A stretch of DNA of 64,000 nucleotides from Mucilaginibacter terrigena. Its GTDB lineage: Bacteria; Bacteroidota; Bacteroidia; Sphingobacteriales; Sphingobacteriaceae. Below the pieces are notes generated by a model. That model saw only the letters and a list, made by a program, of their open reading frames with translations. It had not been told where the DNA came from and searched no databases. Shown one piece after another: positions 51,925-61,224 of this stretch (positions are counted from its first letter, which is position 1; each line of letters starts with the position of its first letter). The DNA lies in NCBI RefSeq assembly GCF_004168255.1, contig NZ_SEWG01000001.1, positions 744,001-808,000 of the forward strand, read 5' to 3'. A program made the position numbers and the translations under genes.

Positions 51925-54237
51925 CTACCCCTCGTGCTTCCTGATCTTGATAAACACCAGCTTACTGGTGGGGCAATTGCTTTTTTCAGCCACGCTGTTT
52001 ATGGGCACTAAAACGTTCCCTTCGGGATAATAGGTAGCGGTATTGCGTTCGGGGATATCATAGGGGACGATGACAAAAAGCCGGGCCACACGTTCGATGC
52101 CATCATAATAGTTAAACAGGTCTACCTTATCCCCCTGCGTAAAACCTGCTTTGGCAATATCTTTCGGGTTCATAAATATTACCCGGCGTTCGTTATGGAT
52201 GCCGCGGTACCTGTCCTGCAGGCCGTAAATGGTGGTGTTAAACTGGTCGTGGCTGCGGATGGTGGTCATCATGTATTCATCATCGGCCATTTCATGTGCC
52301 GGCAGTTCTGTGATGCTGAAAGGCGCCTTATCCTTAAACTTTTCCGTTTCAAATTTACCCTCGCGCGGCCCATTTGGCAGGTAAAAACCGCCCGGAAGCC
52401 TTACACGCTGGTTATAATTTTCAAACCCTGGTACCACCTGGCCTATTACATCGCGGATGGCATCGTAACTGTTGGCGTATTTATCCCAATCGATAACGGT
52501 GCGGCCAGCTAAAGTAGCTTTGGCCAGTTCGCAAACTATCTGCGTTTCGTTCAGCAGCTCTTTTGATATTGGCTCTAAGATCCCCTTCGACGACTGCACC
52601 ACCCCCATCGAGTTTTCGCAGCTGATAAACTGATCCTCGCCGTTAACCACATCCCTATCGCTGCGCGAAAGCGTTGGCAGGATGATAGCTTCGTGGCCGT
52701 GCACCAAATGGCTGCGGTTAAGTTTGGTAGATACATGCACGCTCATTTCAAGCTTGCGCATGGCCTCGGCAGTAAACGCTGTATCCGGCGTAGCCGAAAG
52801 AAAATTGCCCCCCATCGCGAAAAACACCTTCAGTTTATCTTCGTGCATAGCTTTTATAGAATCCACCACATCGTAACCATGTTCCCGAGGCGGCTCAAAA
52901 CCGAATACCTCTTTAAGCTTATTCAATTGCTTTTTTGTGGGTTTATCAAATATCAGCATGGTGCGGTTGCCCTGTACATTACTGTGCCCGCGTACAGGGC
53001 ATAAACCTGCCCCCGCTTTGCCAATACTACCCTTAAGTAGCACCAGGTTCAGGATCTCTTTAATGGTATCCACACCGTTTTTATGCTGCGTAATACCCAT
53101 AGCCCAGCATATGATGATCCTGCTTTTATGCTTCAACATATCTGCGGCCTGCCTTACCTGCTCAACAGGTACACCGGCAGCAGCGCAAAGGGCTTCCACA
53201 TCAAAGTATTTTATCTTTTCAACAAACTCATCGTAACCAACAGTACTCTTCTCAATAAATCCGGTATCGAATACCTTACCGGGTTCCTGTATCTCTGCAT
53301 CGTATAAAAGCTTCTCTATTGCCTTTATCAATGCCATATCGCCGTTTATCTTTACCTGCAGGTACAGGTCGGCAAGTTGGGTACTAAAACCCAGTACACC
53401 TTTTACGCTCTGCGGGTTTTTAAATGCCATCAGTCCGGCCTCGTGCAGCGGGTTTATGGCTATTATTTTAGAACCTTTTTGCTTAGCTTTTTCTAAAGCA
53501 GTGAGCATGCGGGGATGGTTGGTACCGGGGTTTTGCCCCATGATGATGATTACATCCGTATCGTAAAAATCATTTAGCGTTACCGTCCCTTTGCCAATGC
53601 CAATGGTTTCGCCCAAGGCTACCCCGCTCGATTCGTGGCACATGTTTGAGCAATCGGGCAGGTTATTGGTGCCATACTCGCGCACAAAAAGCTGGTACAC
53701 AAACGAAGCCTCGTTACTGGTACGCCCCGACGTGTAAAATGCGGCCTCGTTTGGCGAGGCCAGACTATTCAGCTTATCGCCTATTTTATGAAAAGCATCC
53801 TGCCAGGTAATCGGCTGGTAATGTGTGCCGCCTTTTGGCAAATAAACCGGTTGCGCGATACGGCCTTTTTTACCAATGTCCATATCATCCAGCCTGGCCA
53901 GGTCGGCAACGGAGTTTTGCGCGAAAAATTCGGCAGTAAGCTTTTTGGTAGTGGCTTCTTCGGCTAATGCTTTGGCCCCGTTCTCGCAGTATTCCGCAAG
54001 CGTGGACCGGTCATCATCCGGGTCGGGCCAGGCACAGCTGGAGCAATCAAAACCACCCTTCTGGTTCATGGTGAATAGCGCGCCCGCGCCACGGGCAACG
54101 CCCGTTTCCTCAAAAATATCTTTTAGCGCTGCCGTTACACCCGGTATGCCTGCCGCCCACTTTTTAGGTTCGGTAACCGTTAATTTATGCAGGGTTTCGG
54201 GGTTTTCTGCGGCGGGTTGTTCGTTTTCCTTACTCAT
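51925..54237 (-). CDS. FdhF/YdeP-family molybdopterin oxidoreductase
   Basis: 770 residues of the molybdopterin (MGD) oxidoreductase family, YdeP-type. Seen: FDCSSCAWPDP (N-terminal cysteine segment), AFYTSGRTSNEASFVYQLFV, NLPDCSNMCHESSGVALGE with the likely molybdenum ligand region, IIIMGQNPGTNHPRML, and the C-terminal MGD-binding MTTIRSHDQFNTTIYG. It is wider than true formate dehydrogenases and lacks selenocysteine. No signal peptide, so cytosolic. The substrate is unknown. It overlaps a 118-residue partner gene by 4 bases (ATGA), which follows fdhD, so three genes form one operon with its sulfurtransferase. Confidence 0.9.
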   Translation of the reverse strand: MSKENEQPAAENPETLHKLTVTEPKKWAAGIPGVTAALKDIFEETGVARGAGALFTMNQKGGFDCSSCAWPDPDDDRSTLAEYCENGAKALAEEATTKKLTAEFFAQNSVADLARLDDMDIGKKGRIAQPVYLPKGGTHYQPITWQDAFHKIGDKLNSLASPNEAAFYTSGRTSNEASFVYQLFVREYGTNNLPDCSNMCHESSGVALGETIGIGKGTVTLNDFYDTDVIIIMGQNPGTNHPRMLTALEKAKQKGSKIIAINPLHEAGLMAFKNPQSVKGVLGFSTQLADLYLQVKINGDMALIKAIEKLLYDAEIQEPGKVFDTGFIEKSTVGYDEFVEKIKYFDVEALCAAAGVPVEQVRQAADMLKHKSRIIICWAMGITQHKNGVDTIKEILNLVLLKGSIGKAGAGLCPVRGHSNVQGNRTMLIFDKPTKKQLNKLKEVFGFEPPREHGYDVVDSIKAMHEDKLKVFFAMGGNFLSATPDTAFTAEAMRKLEMSVHVSTKLNRSHLVHGHEAIILPTLSRSDRDVVNGEDQFISCENSMGVVQSSKGILEPISKELLNETQIVCELAKATLAGRTVIDWDKYANSYDAIRDVIGQVVPGFENYNQRVRLPGGFYLPNGPREGKFETEKFKDKAPFSITELPAHEMADDEYMMTTIRSHDQFNTTIYGLQDRYRGIHNERRVIFMNPKDIAKAGFTQGDKVDLFNYYDGIERVARLFVIVPYDIPERNTATYYPEGNVLVPINSVAEKSNCPTSKLVFIKIRKHEG

Positions 54238-54590
54238 GATCGTGCTGCGGCTAAGGGGTTGGGATAATTATCGCTCTGGTCTTCATCAACTTCGTCCAGG
54301 CAGGTAAAATCTTTTTCTACCAACAGTTGCAATTCGGCTGTTTTATGTTCAAAGCCAACCTGGTCGGTGCCTGTCCACTCATCGGCAATTTTTTCGGGTA
54401 CCAGCATGGTAATAATGTTGTTTTTAAAGGATGCGGAAAGCTGCGCTTCGGCCGTGCGCTGTAAAATGTAGGTAAGCGCATCATCGCCAATTTGTACTTT
54501 CTCTTTAAATACACCATCGCGGGAAAATGCTTCTACCTCGCTGCGGGTAAGCCTGTACCGTAAGCCGTTATTTTTGATCCGGATTTTCAT
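54234..54590 (-). CDS. Small conserved partner of fdhD and the molybdoenzyme
   Basis: 118 residues, soluble, acidic C-terminus (CLDEVDEDQSDNYPNPL). The N-terminal half (MKIRIKNNGLRYRLTRSEVE, FSRDGVFKEKVQIG) has a beta-rich pattern. I do not recognise an enzyme family; it may match a DUF described from such operons. It overlaps fdhD by 23 bases and the molybdoenzyme gene by 4, so tight translational coupling suggests a chaperone or accessory for cofactor insertion, which is inference. Confidence 0.65.
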   Translation of the reverse strand: MKIRIKNNGLRYRLTRSEVEAFSRDGVFKEKVQIGDDALTYILQRTAEAQLSASFKNNIITMLVPEKIADEWTGTDQVGFEHKTAELQLLVEKDFTCLDEVDEDQSDNYPNPLAAARS

Positions 54591-55443
54591 AACTGGGTAT
54601 TAAAATGCGCTGTGGCGCAGTGTAGATATTAAACCGTTGCCCGCGTAAAAAGCCGGCGAGTGTGATGTTAAACTCCTGCGCCAGTTGCACCGCCAAACTT
54701 GAAGGCGCACCCACCGCCGCGATAATGTTGATGCCTGCCATAGCCGCTTTTTGCACCAACTCGAAACTGGCCCTGCCGCTTAGCAACAGAACAGCTTTAT
54801 TTAGCGGCAGCATATTTTGGTTAATGGCCGCGCCGATGAGCTTATCCAAGGCATTGTGCCTGCCTACATCCTCGCGAACGATAAGCAGCTCCCCCGCCGG
54901 GTTAAGCAAAGCCGAAGCATGCAGTCCACCCGTATCAGCAAATACCTTTTGGTGTTGGCGCAGGATATCGGGCAGGGCGGTTAATGCCTCAGTATTGATG
55001 GCATTATCATCTGTTAGTTCAGCATTGTAATGGCTTACCGTACGGATGGCGTTAATTGAACCTTTGCCGCATACGCCGCAACTTGATGTAGTATAAAAAT
55101 TACGTTCGGTGTTTTGCAGGTGCGGAGTGATGCTTTCGGCCAGGCTAACCTGTATTACATTCTCGCGGTTTTCGGCACATGCTATGAAGCAATGTGTTAC
55201 CTGTTGGATGTCCGAAGCGTTTTTTATGATACCCTCGGTAAACAAAAAACCTGCGGCCAGTTCAGCGTCGTTGCCGGGGGTGCGCATGGTAACGGAGATG
55301 TTCTGCACTTTGCGTTCCGCAGCAGGGCCATATTCCAGGCGAATCTCTAAAGGTTCCTCAATGGCGATGGCGTCGTTAAGTTCTTCGCTTGCGCCATCAG
55401 TTACCCTGGTAACCGGGATTTGTAAAACAGCATTTGCGGCCAT
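54568..55443 (-). CDS. fdhD: Formate dehydrogenase accessory sulfurtransferase FdhD
   Basis: About 291 residues from ATG 55443 (MAANAVLQIPVTRV). Signature parts are GNDAELAAGFLFTEGIIK, SSCGVCGKGSINAIR with the catalytic cysteine loop (CxxC), and DVGRHNALDKLIGAA, then LLSGRASFELVQKAAMAG. FdhD moves sulfur from a cysteine desulfurase to the molybdenum cofactor of formate dehydrogenases so that the enzyme becomes active. Its place before the YdeP-like enzyme suggests that enzyme also needs a sulfurated cofactor. Divergent from moaD. Confidence 0.95.
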   Translation of the reverse strand: MAANAVLQIPVTRVTDGASEELNDAIAIEEPLEIRLEYGPAAERKVQNISVTMRTPGNDAELAAGFLFTEGIIKNASDIQQVTHCFIACAENRENVIQVSLAESITPHLQNTERNFYTTSSCGVCGKGSINAIRTVSHYNAELTDDNAINTEALTALPDILRQHQKVFADTGGLHASALLNPAGELLIVREDVGRHNALDKLIGAAINQNMLPLNKAVLLLSGRASFELVQKAAMAGINIIAAVGAPSSLAVQLAQEFNITLAGFLRGQRFNIYTAPQRILIPSYENPDQK

Positions 55444-55540
55444 AATCAAATATACAATTTAGCGTAAAGGTTTGTTCTTTTTTTGCCACAACTAAAGCTT
55501 GTTATTGATGTTATGAACAAGATTGTTGCATATTTGCGTA

Positions 55541-55786
55541 ATGGAAATTACAGTGCTTGCATTCGGCATCGCCAAAGACATATTCGGGGGACAATTGATA
55601 ACTGTTGAATTAGGCGATAGCACCGCCACAACCGCTGATTTAAAAGTATCCTTAGAAGCAAGATATCCCAAACTGAAACAACTGGCCAGCTACATGGTGG
55701 CGGTTAATAACGAATATGCGGAAGACGGCGGAGTAATAACAGAACTTGATGAAGTGGCGATAATACCGCCGGTTAGCGGGGGATAA
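55541..55786 (+). CDS. moaD: Molybdopterin synthase small subunit MoaD
   Basis: About 81 residues from ATG 55541 (MEITVLAFGIAKDIFGG); an earlier start adds six residues. The ubiquitin-like fold ends in VAIIPPVSGG, where the terminal Gly-Gly is adenylated by MoeB and then carries thiocarboxylate sulfur to MoaE. One base separates it from moaE. Divergent from fdhD with about 97 bases between. Confidence 0.93.
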   Translation: MEITVLAFGIAKDIFGGQLITVELGDSTATTADLKVSLEARYPKLKQLASYMVAVNNEYAEDGGVITELDEVAIIPPVSGG

Positions 55787-55787
55787 A

Positions 55788-56207
55788 ATGCAAAGCCAGA
55801 TAGAGATCCATACCGAACCCTTAAATATCCAGGCGTGCATAGCTTGGGTGATGTCGCCTGAATCCGGAGGCATTGATATTTTTATAGGCACGGTGCGAAA
55901 TGCTACCAAGGGGAAACCTGTAGTAAAACTTGAGTTTGAAGCTTATAACCAAATGGCTGTCAACGAAATAAATAAGATACTTAAACAAGCGTTTGAACGA
56001 TGGCCGCTGCAAAAAGCCCTTGTGCATCACCGCACCGGGACCTTGCATGTTGGCGAGATCCCGGTAATAATCGCGGTATCTGCCGCGCACCGGGACGCTG
56101 CCTTCGAGGCTTGCCGATACATCATCGATACCCTTAAACAAACGGTACCCATCTGGAAAAAAGAGTTTTTTGAGGATGGTGAAGTTTGGGTAGCAGCGCA
56201 TCCGTGA
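55788..56207 (+). CDS. moaE: Molybdopterin synthase large subunit MoaE
   Basis: 139 residues: GGIDIFIGTVRNATKGKPVV, LEFEAYNQMAVNEINKI, HHRTGTLHVGEIPVIIAVSA, and VPIWKKEFFEDGEVW with the conserved lysines of the active site. Together with MoaD it inserts two sulfur atoms into precursor Z (cPMP) to make molybdopterin. Its stop lies next to a 118-base inverted repeat shared with the end of moeB. Confidence 0.95.
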   Translation: MQSQIEIHTEPLNIQACIAWVMSPESGGIDIFIGTVRNATKGKPVVKLEFEAYNQMAVNEINKILKQAFERWPLQKALVHHRTGTLHVGEIPVIIAVSAAHRDAAFEACRYIIDTLKQTVPIWKKEFFEDGEVWVAAHP

Positions 56208-56324
56208 CCGGGATTTTTACGATTTAGCAGATTTAGGGATTTTTCTGAACTATAATTTTCTTGATTTGAGGATTTCCTGATGCAAATCAAATCCCTTAAT
56301 CGCAAAAATCAGCTTAATCCCGGT
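56207..56324. repeat. Inverted repeat spanning the convergent ends of moaE and moeB
   Basis: ACCGGGATT (56207-56215) is mirrored by AATCCCGGT (56316-56324), with further pairing inside (GATTTAGGGATTT / AAATCCC). The right arm encodes the last residues and stop of moeB; the left arm touches the moaE stop. Confidence 0.75.
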
Positions 56325-57369
56325 TCAGACTACCCAACCCGCCTCCCAACGAATAAGCCTTTACCCCCGGCAATTTCTGCTGAAGTAGTTTTACAGCTTC
56401 ACCGCTCCTTTTACCTGATGAGCAATAAAATACGTAGGTTTTATTAAAGTCAAACTCATCAAGGTTATCTTCCACTTCGTCCAGTTCAAAATGCAATCCA
56501 CCGATGTTATACTCATCGCGTTCCTGGTCGGTGCGGATATCAACGAGGTGTAAAGTGCTATTTGCCAGTCCGCTTTGCAGTTCAGCTGCTGTGATTGTTG
56601 GAATATCTGTAGATAGCTGTAGCTGCGTAATGCTGGTTTTGGTTGTCTTACCAATGTTAATCACCCTGCTTTGCATGGTTTGTGCATCAAACACCAATAT
56701 TTTCCCGGCCAGCACCTCTCCCGTCCGGGTAACGTACTTTATCACCTCGTTAGCCTGCATACAACCAATTATGCCGGCCAGTGTGGGTATTACCCCGCCT
56801 ACGGAGCAATTAGGTACGTGGGTAGCATCTACCTGCGGGAACAGGTCGCGGTAATTGGGTGAGCGTTTGCCGTCGTCATTCTTTATATTCCAAACAGCTA
56901 CCTGCCCTTCATATTGGTAAATAGCACCATAAACAATGGGCTTACCGGATAATACTGCCGCATCGTTCAATAGATATCTCGTCTCGAAATTATCCGTACC
57001 ATCTACTATAATATCGTAACCTTCAATAACTTGTAACACATTATCAGAAGTAATTTTTGCAATGTGCGATACCAGTTTTATACCGGGGTTTTGCTGTTGT
57101 AAACGTTGGCAGGCAACTTCCGCCTTTAACAAACCAACATCAGCAGGGTTATACAACACCTGCCTGTGCAGGTTGCTGATAGATACTGTATCAAAATCGG
57201 CTATGCCTAAGGTGCCTATACCACTTGCGGCAAGGTATTGCGCCGCCGGGCAGCCTAAGCCACCTGCACCCACAACAAGCACTTTTGCATGCTGCAGTAA
57301 CCGTTGCGCCGCCTCGCCGAAACCCGGTAGTGCTACCTGGCAGCTATATCGTGACAGGTCCGGATGCAT
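56314..57369 (-). CDS. MoeB-rhodanese fusion (molybdopterin-synthase adenylyltransferase)
   Basis: 351 residues. ThiF/MoeB adenylation domain: VLVVGAGGLGCPAAQYLAAS (ATP loop), FDTVSISNLHRQ, then NYRDLFPQ and NCSVGGVIPTLAGIIG. The first zinc CxxC pair of E. coli MoeB is replaced by NYRD. From about residue 250 a rhodanese domain with YCSSGKRSGEAVKLL carries the sulfur-accepting cysteine. It adenylates MoaD's C-terminal glycine and may help sulfur transfer. Overlaps the mobA-like gene by 26 bases, so it is in the minus-strand moa/moe operon. Confidence 0.9.
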   Translation of the reverse strand: MHPDLSRYSCQVALPGFGEAAQRLLQHAKVLVVGAGGLGCPAAQYLAASGIGTLGIADFDTVSISNLHRQVLYNPADVGLLKAEVACQRLQQQNPGIKLVSHIAKITSDNVLQVIEGYDIIVDGTDNFETRYLLNDAAVLSGKPIVYGAIYQYEGQVAVWNIKNDDGKRSPNYRDLFPQVDATHVPNCSVGGVIPTLAGIIGCMQANEVIKYVTRTGEVLAGKILVFDAQTMQSRVINIGKTTKTSITQLQLSTDIPTITAAELQSGLANSTLHLVDIRTDQERDEYNIGGLHFELDEVEDNLDEFDFNKTYVFYCSSGKRSGEAVKLLQQKLPGVKAYSLGGGLGSLNRD

Positions 57370-58540
57370 TGGTTGTAGCTATTTTTTGGTGAAGGATGCG
57401 TTTGATCCGTTCCAGTTCTTCGGGTGTGTTTACGTTTGCCAATGCGTTTGGTTGGGGTGCTTGCAGCAGGGTGATGTCGCTGTTAATAAGCACCTTTCGC
57501 GGGCAGGAATAGCCCTGAGCTAAATATTGAAGTAAGACAGGGTAACTTTTTGGCTCATAAATAGTTATCAATGGTTCGGGGAAGTCTTTATAGTCGCTTT
57601 TGTAAGCGGTTGCAATGGTGGCGGTGTTGCGGTTATCTACCAGGTGTTGTACAACCTGCGCATCAACCAAAGGCAGGTCGCAGGCTATGACCAACCATGC
57701 ACTATCGGGCTGCTCGCGGAAGGCCGATAGTATGGCCCCATATGGCCCCAGGCCGGTAAAGGTATCGGGCAGACTTAAATAATCCGCACTTATCTCCTGC
57801 TGCTGTTTAACGTCCCGGCAGGAAATATAAACACCGTCACAATGCCTTTTCAGCAGATCGGCCATGTGGTAGCGTTGCTCCTTGCCGTACCAGTTTACGG
57901 TGCCTTTGTCAAAACCCATACGGGCGCTTTTGCCGCCGGCCAATACCAGGCCGTTTAAAATGGGTTTAGCCTGCTCCAGCCTGGTTTTAAAAAAGTTTAT
58001 AATTTGAAGGGTATCGTCGTTCAGTTGCAATACGGGGATCTCCTGCCAGTTGGGCAGGGCTTCCTGTATAAAATCAGGGATATCTACAGCGTTATCGGCC
58101 AGTAAGAACAATTCCACATTTGTCAGTTCCCTAATACGTCTTTGCAACGATGCCCTTTTATTGCTATCGATAATAACTACCTGCGCTTTTGCCTGCTGGT
58201 GGTTACCGTTAACCAGCACCAGATCCATACCAGAAAACATCTCGCGCTGTTTAAAGGGCGTTAAAGCTAATTTGTAGTTTAACTGGGCATGGTTTAGCTG
58301 GTCGGTATATTCCAATGCAGCGCCGCTTGCCAGTTTACCCGGCAAGCCTACCATATCATCGTTATGCGAGGTATCGGCGTAAGCACATTGGTATCGGTGC
58401 GATAACGCGGTAATAACCTGGTCGGCCAGGAACTTGATCACCGTACATGGCCCGCCAAGGATAGCCCATTCGTTACGACCGAAATTACCCATAGCCGGGC
58501 GCGTAATGGCAGCATGCTTTTTATGATCGTTTAAAGTCAC
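57344..58540 (-). CDS. MobA-type guanylyltransferase fused to a degenerate MobB-like domain
   Basis: 398 residues starting GTG 58540 (an internal ATG 58492 is possible). Residues about 193-398 are a MobA-like nucleotidyltransferase: LNGLVLAGGKSARMGFDKGT, GPYGAILSAF, VIACDLPLVDAQ, and a C-terminal NVNTPEELERIKR. The first 185 residues resemble MobB in order but its P-loop is lost: WAILGGPCTVIKFLADQ has no GKT/S. MobA adds GMP to molybdopterin to give MGD for enzymes such as the YdeP-like protein here; the degenerate N-domain may only bind partners. Overlaps moaC (20 bases) and moeB (26 bases). Confidence 0.82.
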   Translation of the reverse strand: MTLNDHKKHAAITRPAMGNFGRNEWAILGGPCTVIKFLADQVITALSHRYQCAYADTSHNDDMVGLPGKLASGAALEYTDQLNHAQLNYKLALTPFKQREMFSGMDLVLVNGNHQQAKAQVVIIDSNKRASLQRRIRELTNVELFLLADNAVDIPDFIQEALPNWQEIPVLQLNDDTLQIINFFKTRLEQAKPILNGLVLAGGKSARMGFDKGTVNWYGKEQRYHMADLLKRHCDGVYISCRDVKQQQEISADYLSLPDTFTGLGPYGAILSAFREQPDSAWLVIACDLPLVDAQVVQHLVDNRNTATIATAYKSDYKDFPEPLITIYEPKSYPVLLQYLAQGYSCPRKVLINSDITLLQAPQPNALANVNTPEELERIKRILHQKIATTNASGPVTI

Positions 58541-58991
58541 GTTTACCTCCGGTTTTTGCTATCAGTTTGGTTTCTTTTATTACGATATCGTGGCTCAGGG
58601 CCTTACACATATCATAAATGGTGAGTGCGGCTATGGTTGCGCCAACAAGGGCTTCCATCTCGATGCCTGTTTTGGCGGTAATGCTTGCCGTGCATTCTAT
58701 TATTACTTCATTTAATGGCGATAATTCAATGGTTACCTTACAGTTATCCATACCCAGGGGGTGGCAGAGCGGAATCAGGTCGCCGGTTTTTTTAGCCGCC
58801 ATTATGCCTGCTATTATCGCCGTTTGAAACACCGAGCCTTTTTTACTTTGCAACTCGCCATCAACCAGGTGCGCCAAAACCTCGGCAGGTAAAACCACAA
58901 TGCTTTGCGCTGTTGCGGTGCGGTGCGTAGCCTGCTTTTCGGATACATCAACCATCACCGGGTTATTTTGGTTATCTAAATGACTCAGCAT
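58521..58991 (-). CDS. moaC: Cyclic pyranopterin monophosphate synthase MoaC
   Basis: 156 residues: MVDVSEKQATHRTATAQSIV, PLCHPLGMDNCKVTIEL, GIEMEALVGATIAALTIYDM, and CKALSHDIVIKETKL. It turns the MoaA product 3',8-cyclo-GTP into cPMP. Complete length. It follows moeA by 3 bases and overlaps the MobA-fusion gene by 20, within one operon. Confidence 0.96.
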   Translation of the reverse strand: MLSHLDNQNNPVMVDVSEKQATHRTATAQSIVVLPAEVLAHLVDGELQSKKGSVFQTAIIAGIMAAKKTGDLIPLCHPLGMDNCKVTIELSPLNEVIIECTASITAKTGIEMEALVGATIAALTIYDMCKALSHDIVIKETKLIAKTGGKRDFKRS

Positions 58992-58994
58992 ATA

Positions 58995-60188
58995 TTAAAA
59001 TTTAATCACAGGGAATACTTCACCCTGCTTAAACTCATTCCGTTCCAAAGGCAGTTCCATAAAGGCATCGGTATCAGCTAAGTTAGCAAAATCACCCGAT
59101 CCATTGCCTTCTATGGATTGGGCCAATAGCACGCCCTGCTTTGTAAAAGTAAGCTTTACCTGCAAAAAATATTTTAGCTGTGGCGTAAAGGTAAAATCTT
59201 CGGCCAATTGGGCGTATATGGGCGGCTTAGAGGGTAATCCAAGCGTCTCGTTTAGCCATAATAAAAAATAGCGGTGCAGGCACATGAATGTTGCTACCGG
59301 GTTGCCGGGGAACGCGAATACCAGCACACCGTTATTATGCCTGCCAAACCAAAATGGCTTGCCCGGCCTTTGTTTAACCTTGTGGAACAACTTTTTCACC
59401 TGCAGGTCTTCCAGTGCCTGCGGAACATAGTCAAATTTACCCATGCTAATACCTCCGCTCAGCAGTATCACATCGTATTTTTGAAGACAGGTTTGAATTT
59501 GTTGTTTGGTGATCTCAGGATCGTCGGGAATATGCAGCATATCCGCATCTAAACCGTGTTGGCTTAAAACCGCTTTAATAGTATAATTATTCGACCGCCT
59601 GATCTGGTAGTCTGAGGGCGTATCGGCCACATCCACCAATTCGTCGCCCGATGATATGATTATCACCCGCGGCTGCTTTTTAACCATCAGCCGGGCCTTA
59701 CCTACCGATGCAGCTAAGCTGATGATAGCCGGTGTAATCAGCTGATTTGCAGCAGCTACCGTATCGACCTGCATTTTATCTTTCCCTTTTTGGTGGATGT
59801 TTTGGCCTTGTTTGATATCTGTGATAAGCAATTTTGCCGTACCATCTTTAATCTCCAGGTCTTCGTAACGGATAATAGTATCCAGGGTAGATGACAAAGC
59901 AGCGCCCGTCATAATTTCGATGCATTCGTTTGTGTTATCAATCCCTATCGGCTCCTCGCCTGCTGCCTGTGTGGCCTTTATGTTAAAGGTGCTAATACCC
60001 TGTTCAATGGCTTTATATGCTATCGCGATACCATCCATAGTAACCCGGTTAAAGGGCGGCAGGTCGCGGTCGGCTTTGATATCTTCGGCTAAAACACGGC
60101 CCAGCGCCTGTTCAAAAGGCACAGTTCCGGTACCGTAATCCTTCAATTGGGCAAGTATTATCTGTTCGGCTTCTTCTACCGTTATCAT
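58995..60188 (-). CDS. moeA: Molybdopterin molybdenumtransferase MoeA
   Basis: About 397 residues from ATG 60188 (MITVEEAEQIILAQLKDYG). Features are RDLPPFNRVTMDGIAIAYKA, IEIMTGAALSSTLDTIIRYED, VIIISSGDELVDVADTPSDY, LLSGGISMGKFDYV, FAFPGNPVATFMC. MoeA inserts molybdate into adenylated molybdopterin. The partner adenylating enzyme MogA/MoaB is not in the window. It starts 13 bases after the moaA stop. Confidence 0.95.
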   Translation of the reverse strand: MITVEEAEQIILAQLKDYGTGTVPFEQALGRVLAEDIKADRDLPPFNRVTMDGIAIAYKAIEQGISTFNIKATQAAGEEPIGIDNTNECIEIMTGAALSSTLDTIIRYEDLEIKDGTAKLLITDIKQGQNIHQKGKDKMQVDTVAAANQLITPAIISLAASVGKARLMVKKQPRVIIISSGDELVDVADTPSDYQIRRSNNYTIKAVLSQHGLDADMLHIPDDPEITKQQIQTCLQKYDVILLSGGISMGKFDYVPQALEDLQVKKLFHKVKQRPGKPFWFGRHNNGVLVFAFPGNPVATFMCLHRYFLLWLNETLGLPSKPPIYAQLAEDFTFTPQLKYFLQVKLTFTKQGVLLAQSIEGNGSGDFANLADTDAFMELPLERNEFKQGEVFPVIKF

Positions 60189-60201
60189 GTTATCTTTTGT
60201 G

Positions 60202-61224
60202 TTAGCCCCCAATGGTGGCCATAGATTCGTGAAAGTTTGGGTTCTCTAAACGTTTTTGTTCGGCCTGCCAGCCATCCTTCTCGCGGGTGTTGAACGCCCG
60301 GCGCAGGGTTTGCTCCAGTTCGGTATCACTTATTCTCAAACGCATCAGGTCTTTAATATTCAGTACGCCATCATCATACAGGCAATTCTTTAAAGTGCCC
60401 TGTGGCGTAATACGGATGCGGTTGCAGGTGCCGCAAAATGTACGTGAGTAGGCCGCAATGATACCAACACTACCCTTATGCCCCGGAATGCTATAATTGT
60501 ATGAGGTGGAATATTGCGGGTCGGGCACTTTCTGTATATCAGGAAATGTTTGTCTTATCTCGTCAAAGATCCTTACATAATCCCAAACAATACCGCTGTA
60601 GCTGTGCCCTTCGCCGTTAAAGGGCATTTCTTCTATAAAACGGACGCTTACGGGCAAGTTTTTGGTTAACTCCACCAGCGGGATAATATCCTGTGTGTTT
60701 TTACCAGCCATAACCACGGTGTTTATTTTTACTTCCATGTCGTGCTTTAACAGCTCCTCCATGGTTTCCATCACACTGGCAAATTCATCGCGGCGGGTAA
60801 TGGCAAAAAAGCGGTTGGCATCCAGCGTGTCCAGGCTCAGGTTTACTGAGCGCACCCCTATCCGCTTTAGTTCGGCCACGTGCGGCGCGGTTAAAACACC
60901 GTTGGTAGTAAGGCTAAGTTCTTTGAGGCCATCAAGTTTTGACAGGGCCGTAAGCAACTGCATAATATCCTTACGAACAAATGGCTCGCCGCCGGTAATA
61001 CGGATCTTTTCGATGCCCATTTTTACCAGCAAGCTGCAGGCCCGCAGCATTTCCTCGTAAGTCATCAGCTCCCTGCGCGACAGCCAGTCCAATCCCTCTG
61101 CGGGCATGCAATAAAAGCAGCGCAGGTTGCAGCGGTCGGTAACGGCCAGCCGCAGGTAATTTATCTTTCGTCCGTGGTTATCTAAAAGCAAGTGTTTTAA
61201 TAATAGCTGGTAAACAGTGGCCAT
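60202..61224 (-). CDS. moaA: GTP 3',8-cyclase MoaA
   Basis: 340 residues, radical-SAM fold. The SAM-cluster cysteines are in RCNLRCFYCMPAEG (C32, C36, C39), followed by KIRITGGEPFVRKDI; the second cluster is CGTCNRIRITPQGTLKNC near residue 265; the C-terminus ends in Gly-Gly. It catalyses the first step of molybdopterin synthesis from GTP. It is the first gene of the minus-strand operon moaA-moeA-moaC-mobA fusion-moeB, divergent from xdhC. Confidence 0.97.
   Translation of the reverse strand: MATVYQLLLKHLLLDNHGRKINYLRLAVTDRCNLRCFYCMPAEGLDWLSRRELMTYEEMLRACSLLVKMGIEKIRITGGEPFVRKDIMQLLTALSKLDGLKELSLTTNGVLTAPHVAELKRIGVRSVNLSLDTLDANRFFAITRRDEFASVMETMEELLKHDMEVKINTVVMAGKNTQDIIPLVELTKNLPVSVRFIEEMPFNGEGHSYSGIVWDYVRIFDEIRQTFPDIQKVPDPQYSTSYNYSIPGHKGSVGIIAAYSRTFCGTCNRIRITPQGTLKNCLYDDGVLNIKDLMRLRISDTELEQTLRRAFNTREKDGWQAEQKRLENPNFHESMATIGG

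Noticed and set aside
52195..53307. Several plus-strand open frames opposite the molybdoenzyme
   Set aside because: All are shadows of the 770-residue gene with cysteine/histidine-rich nonsense composition.
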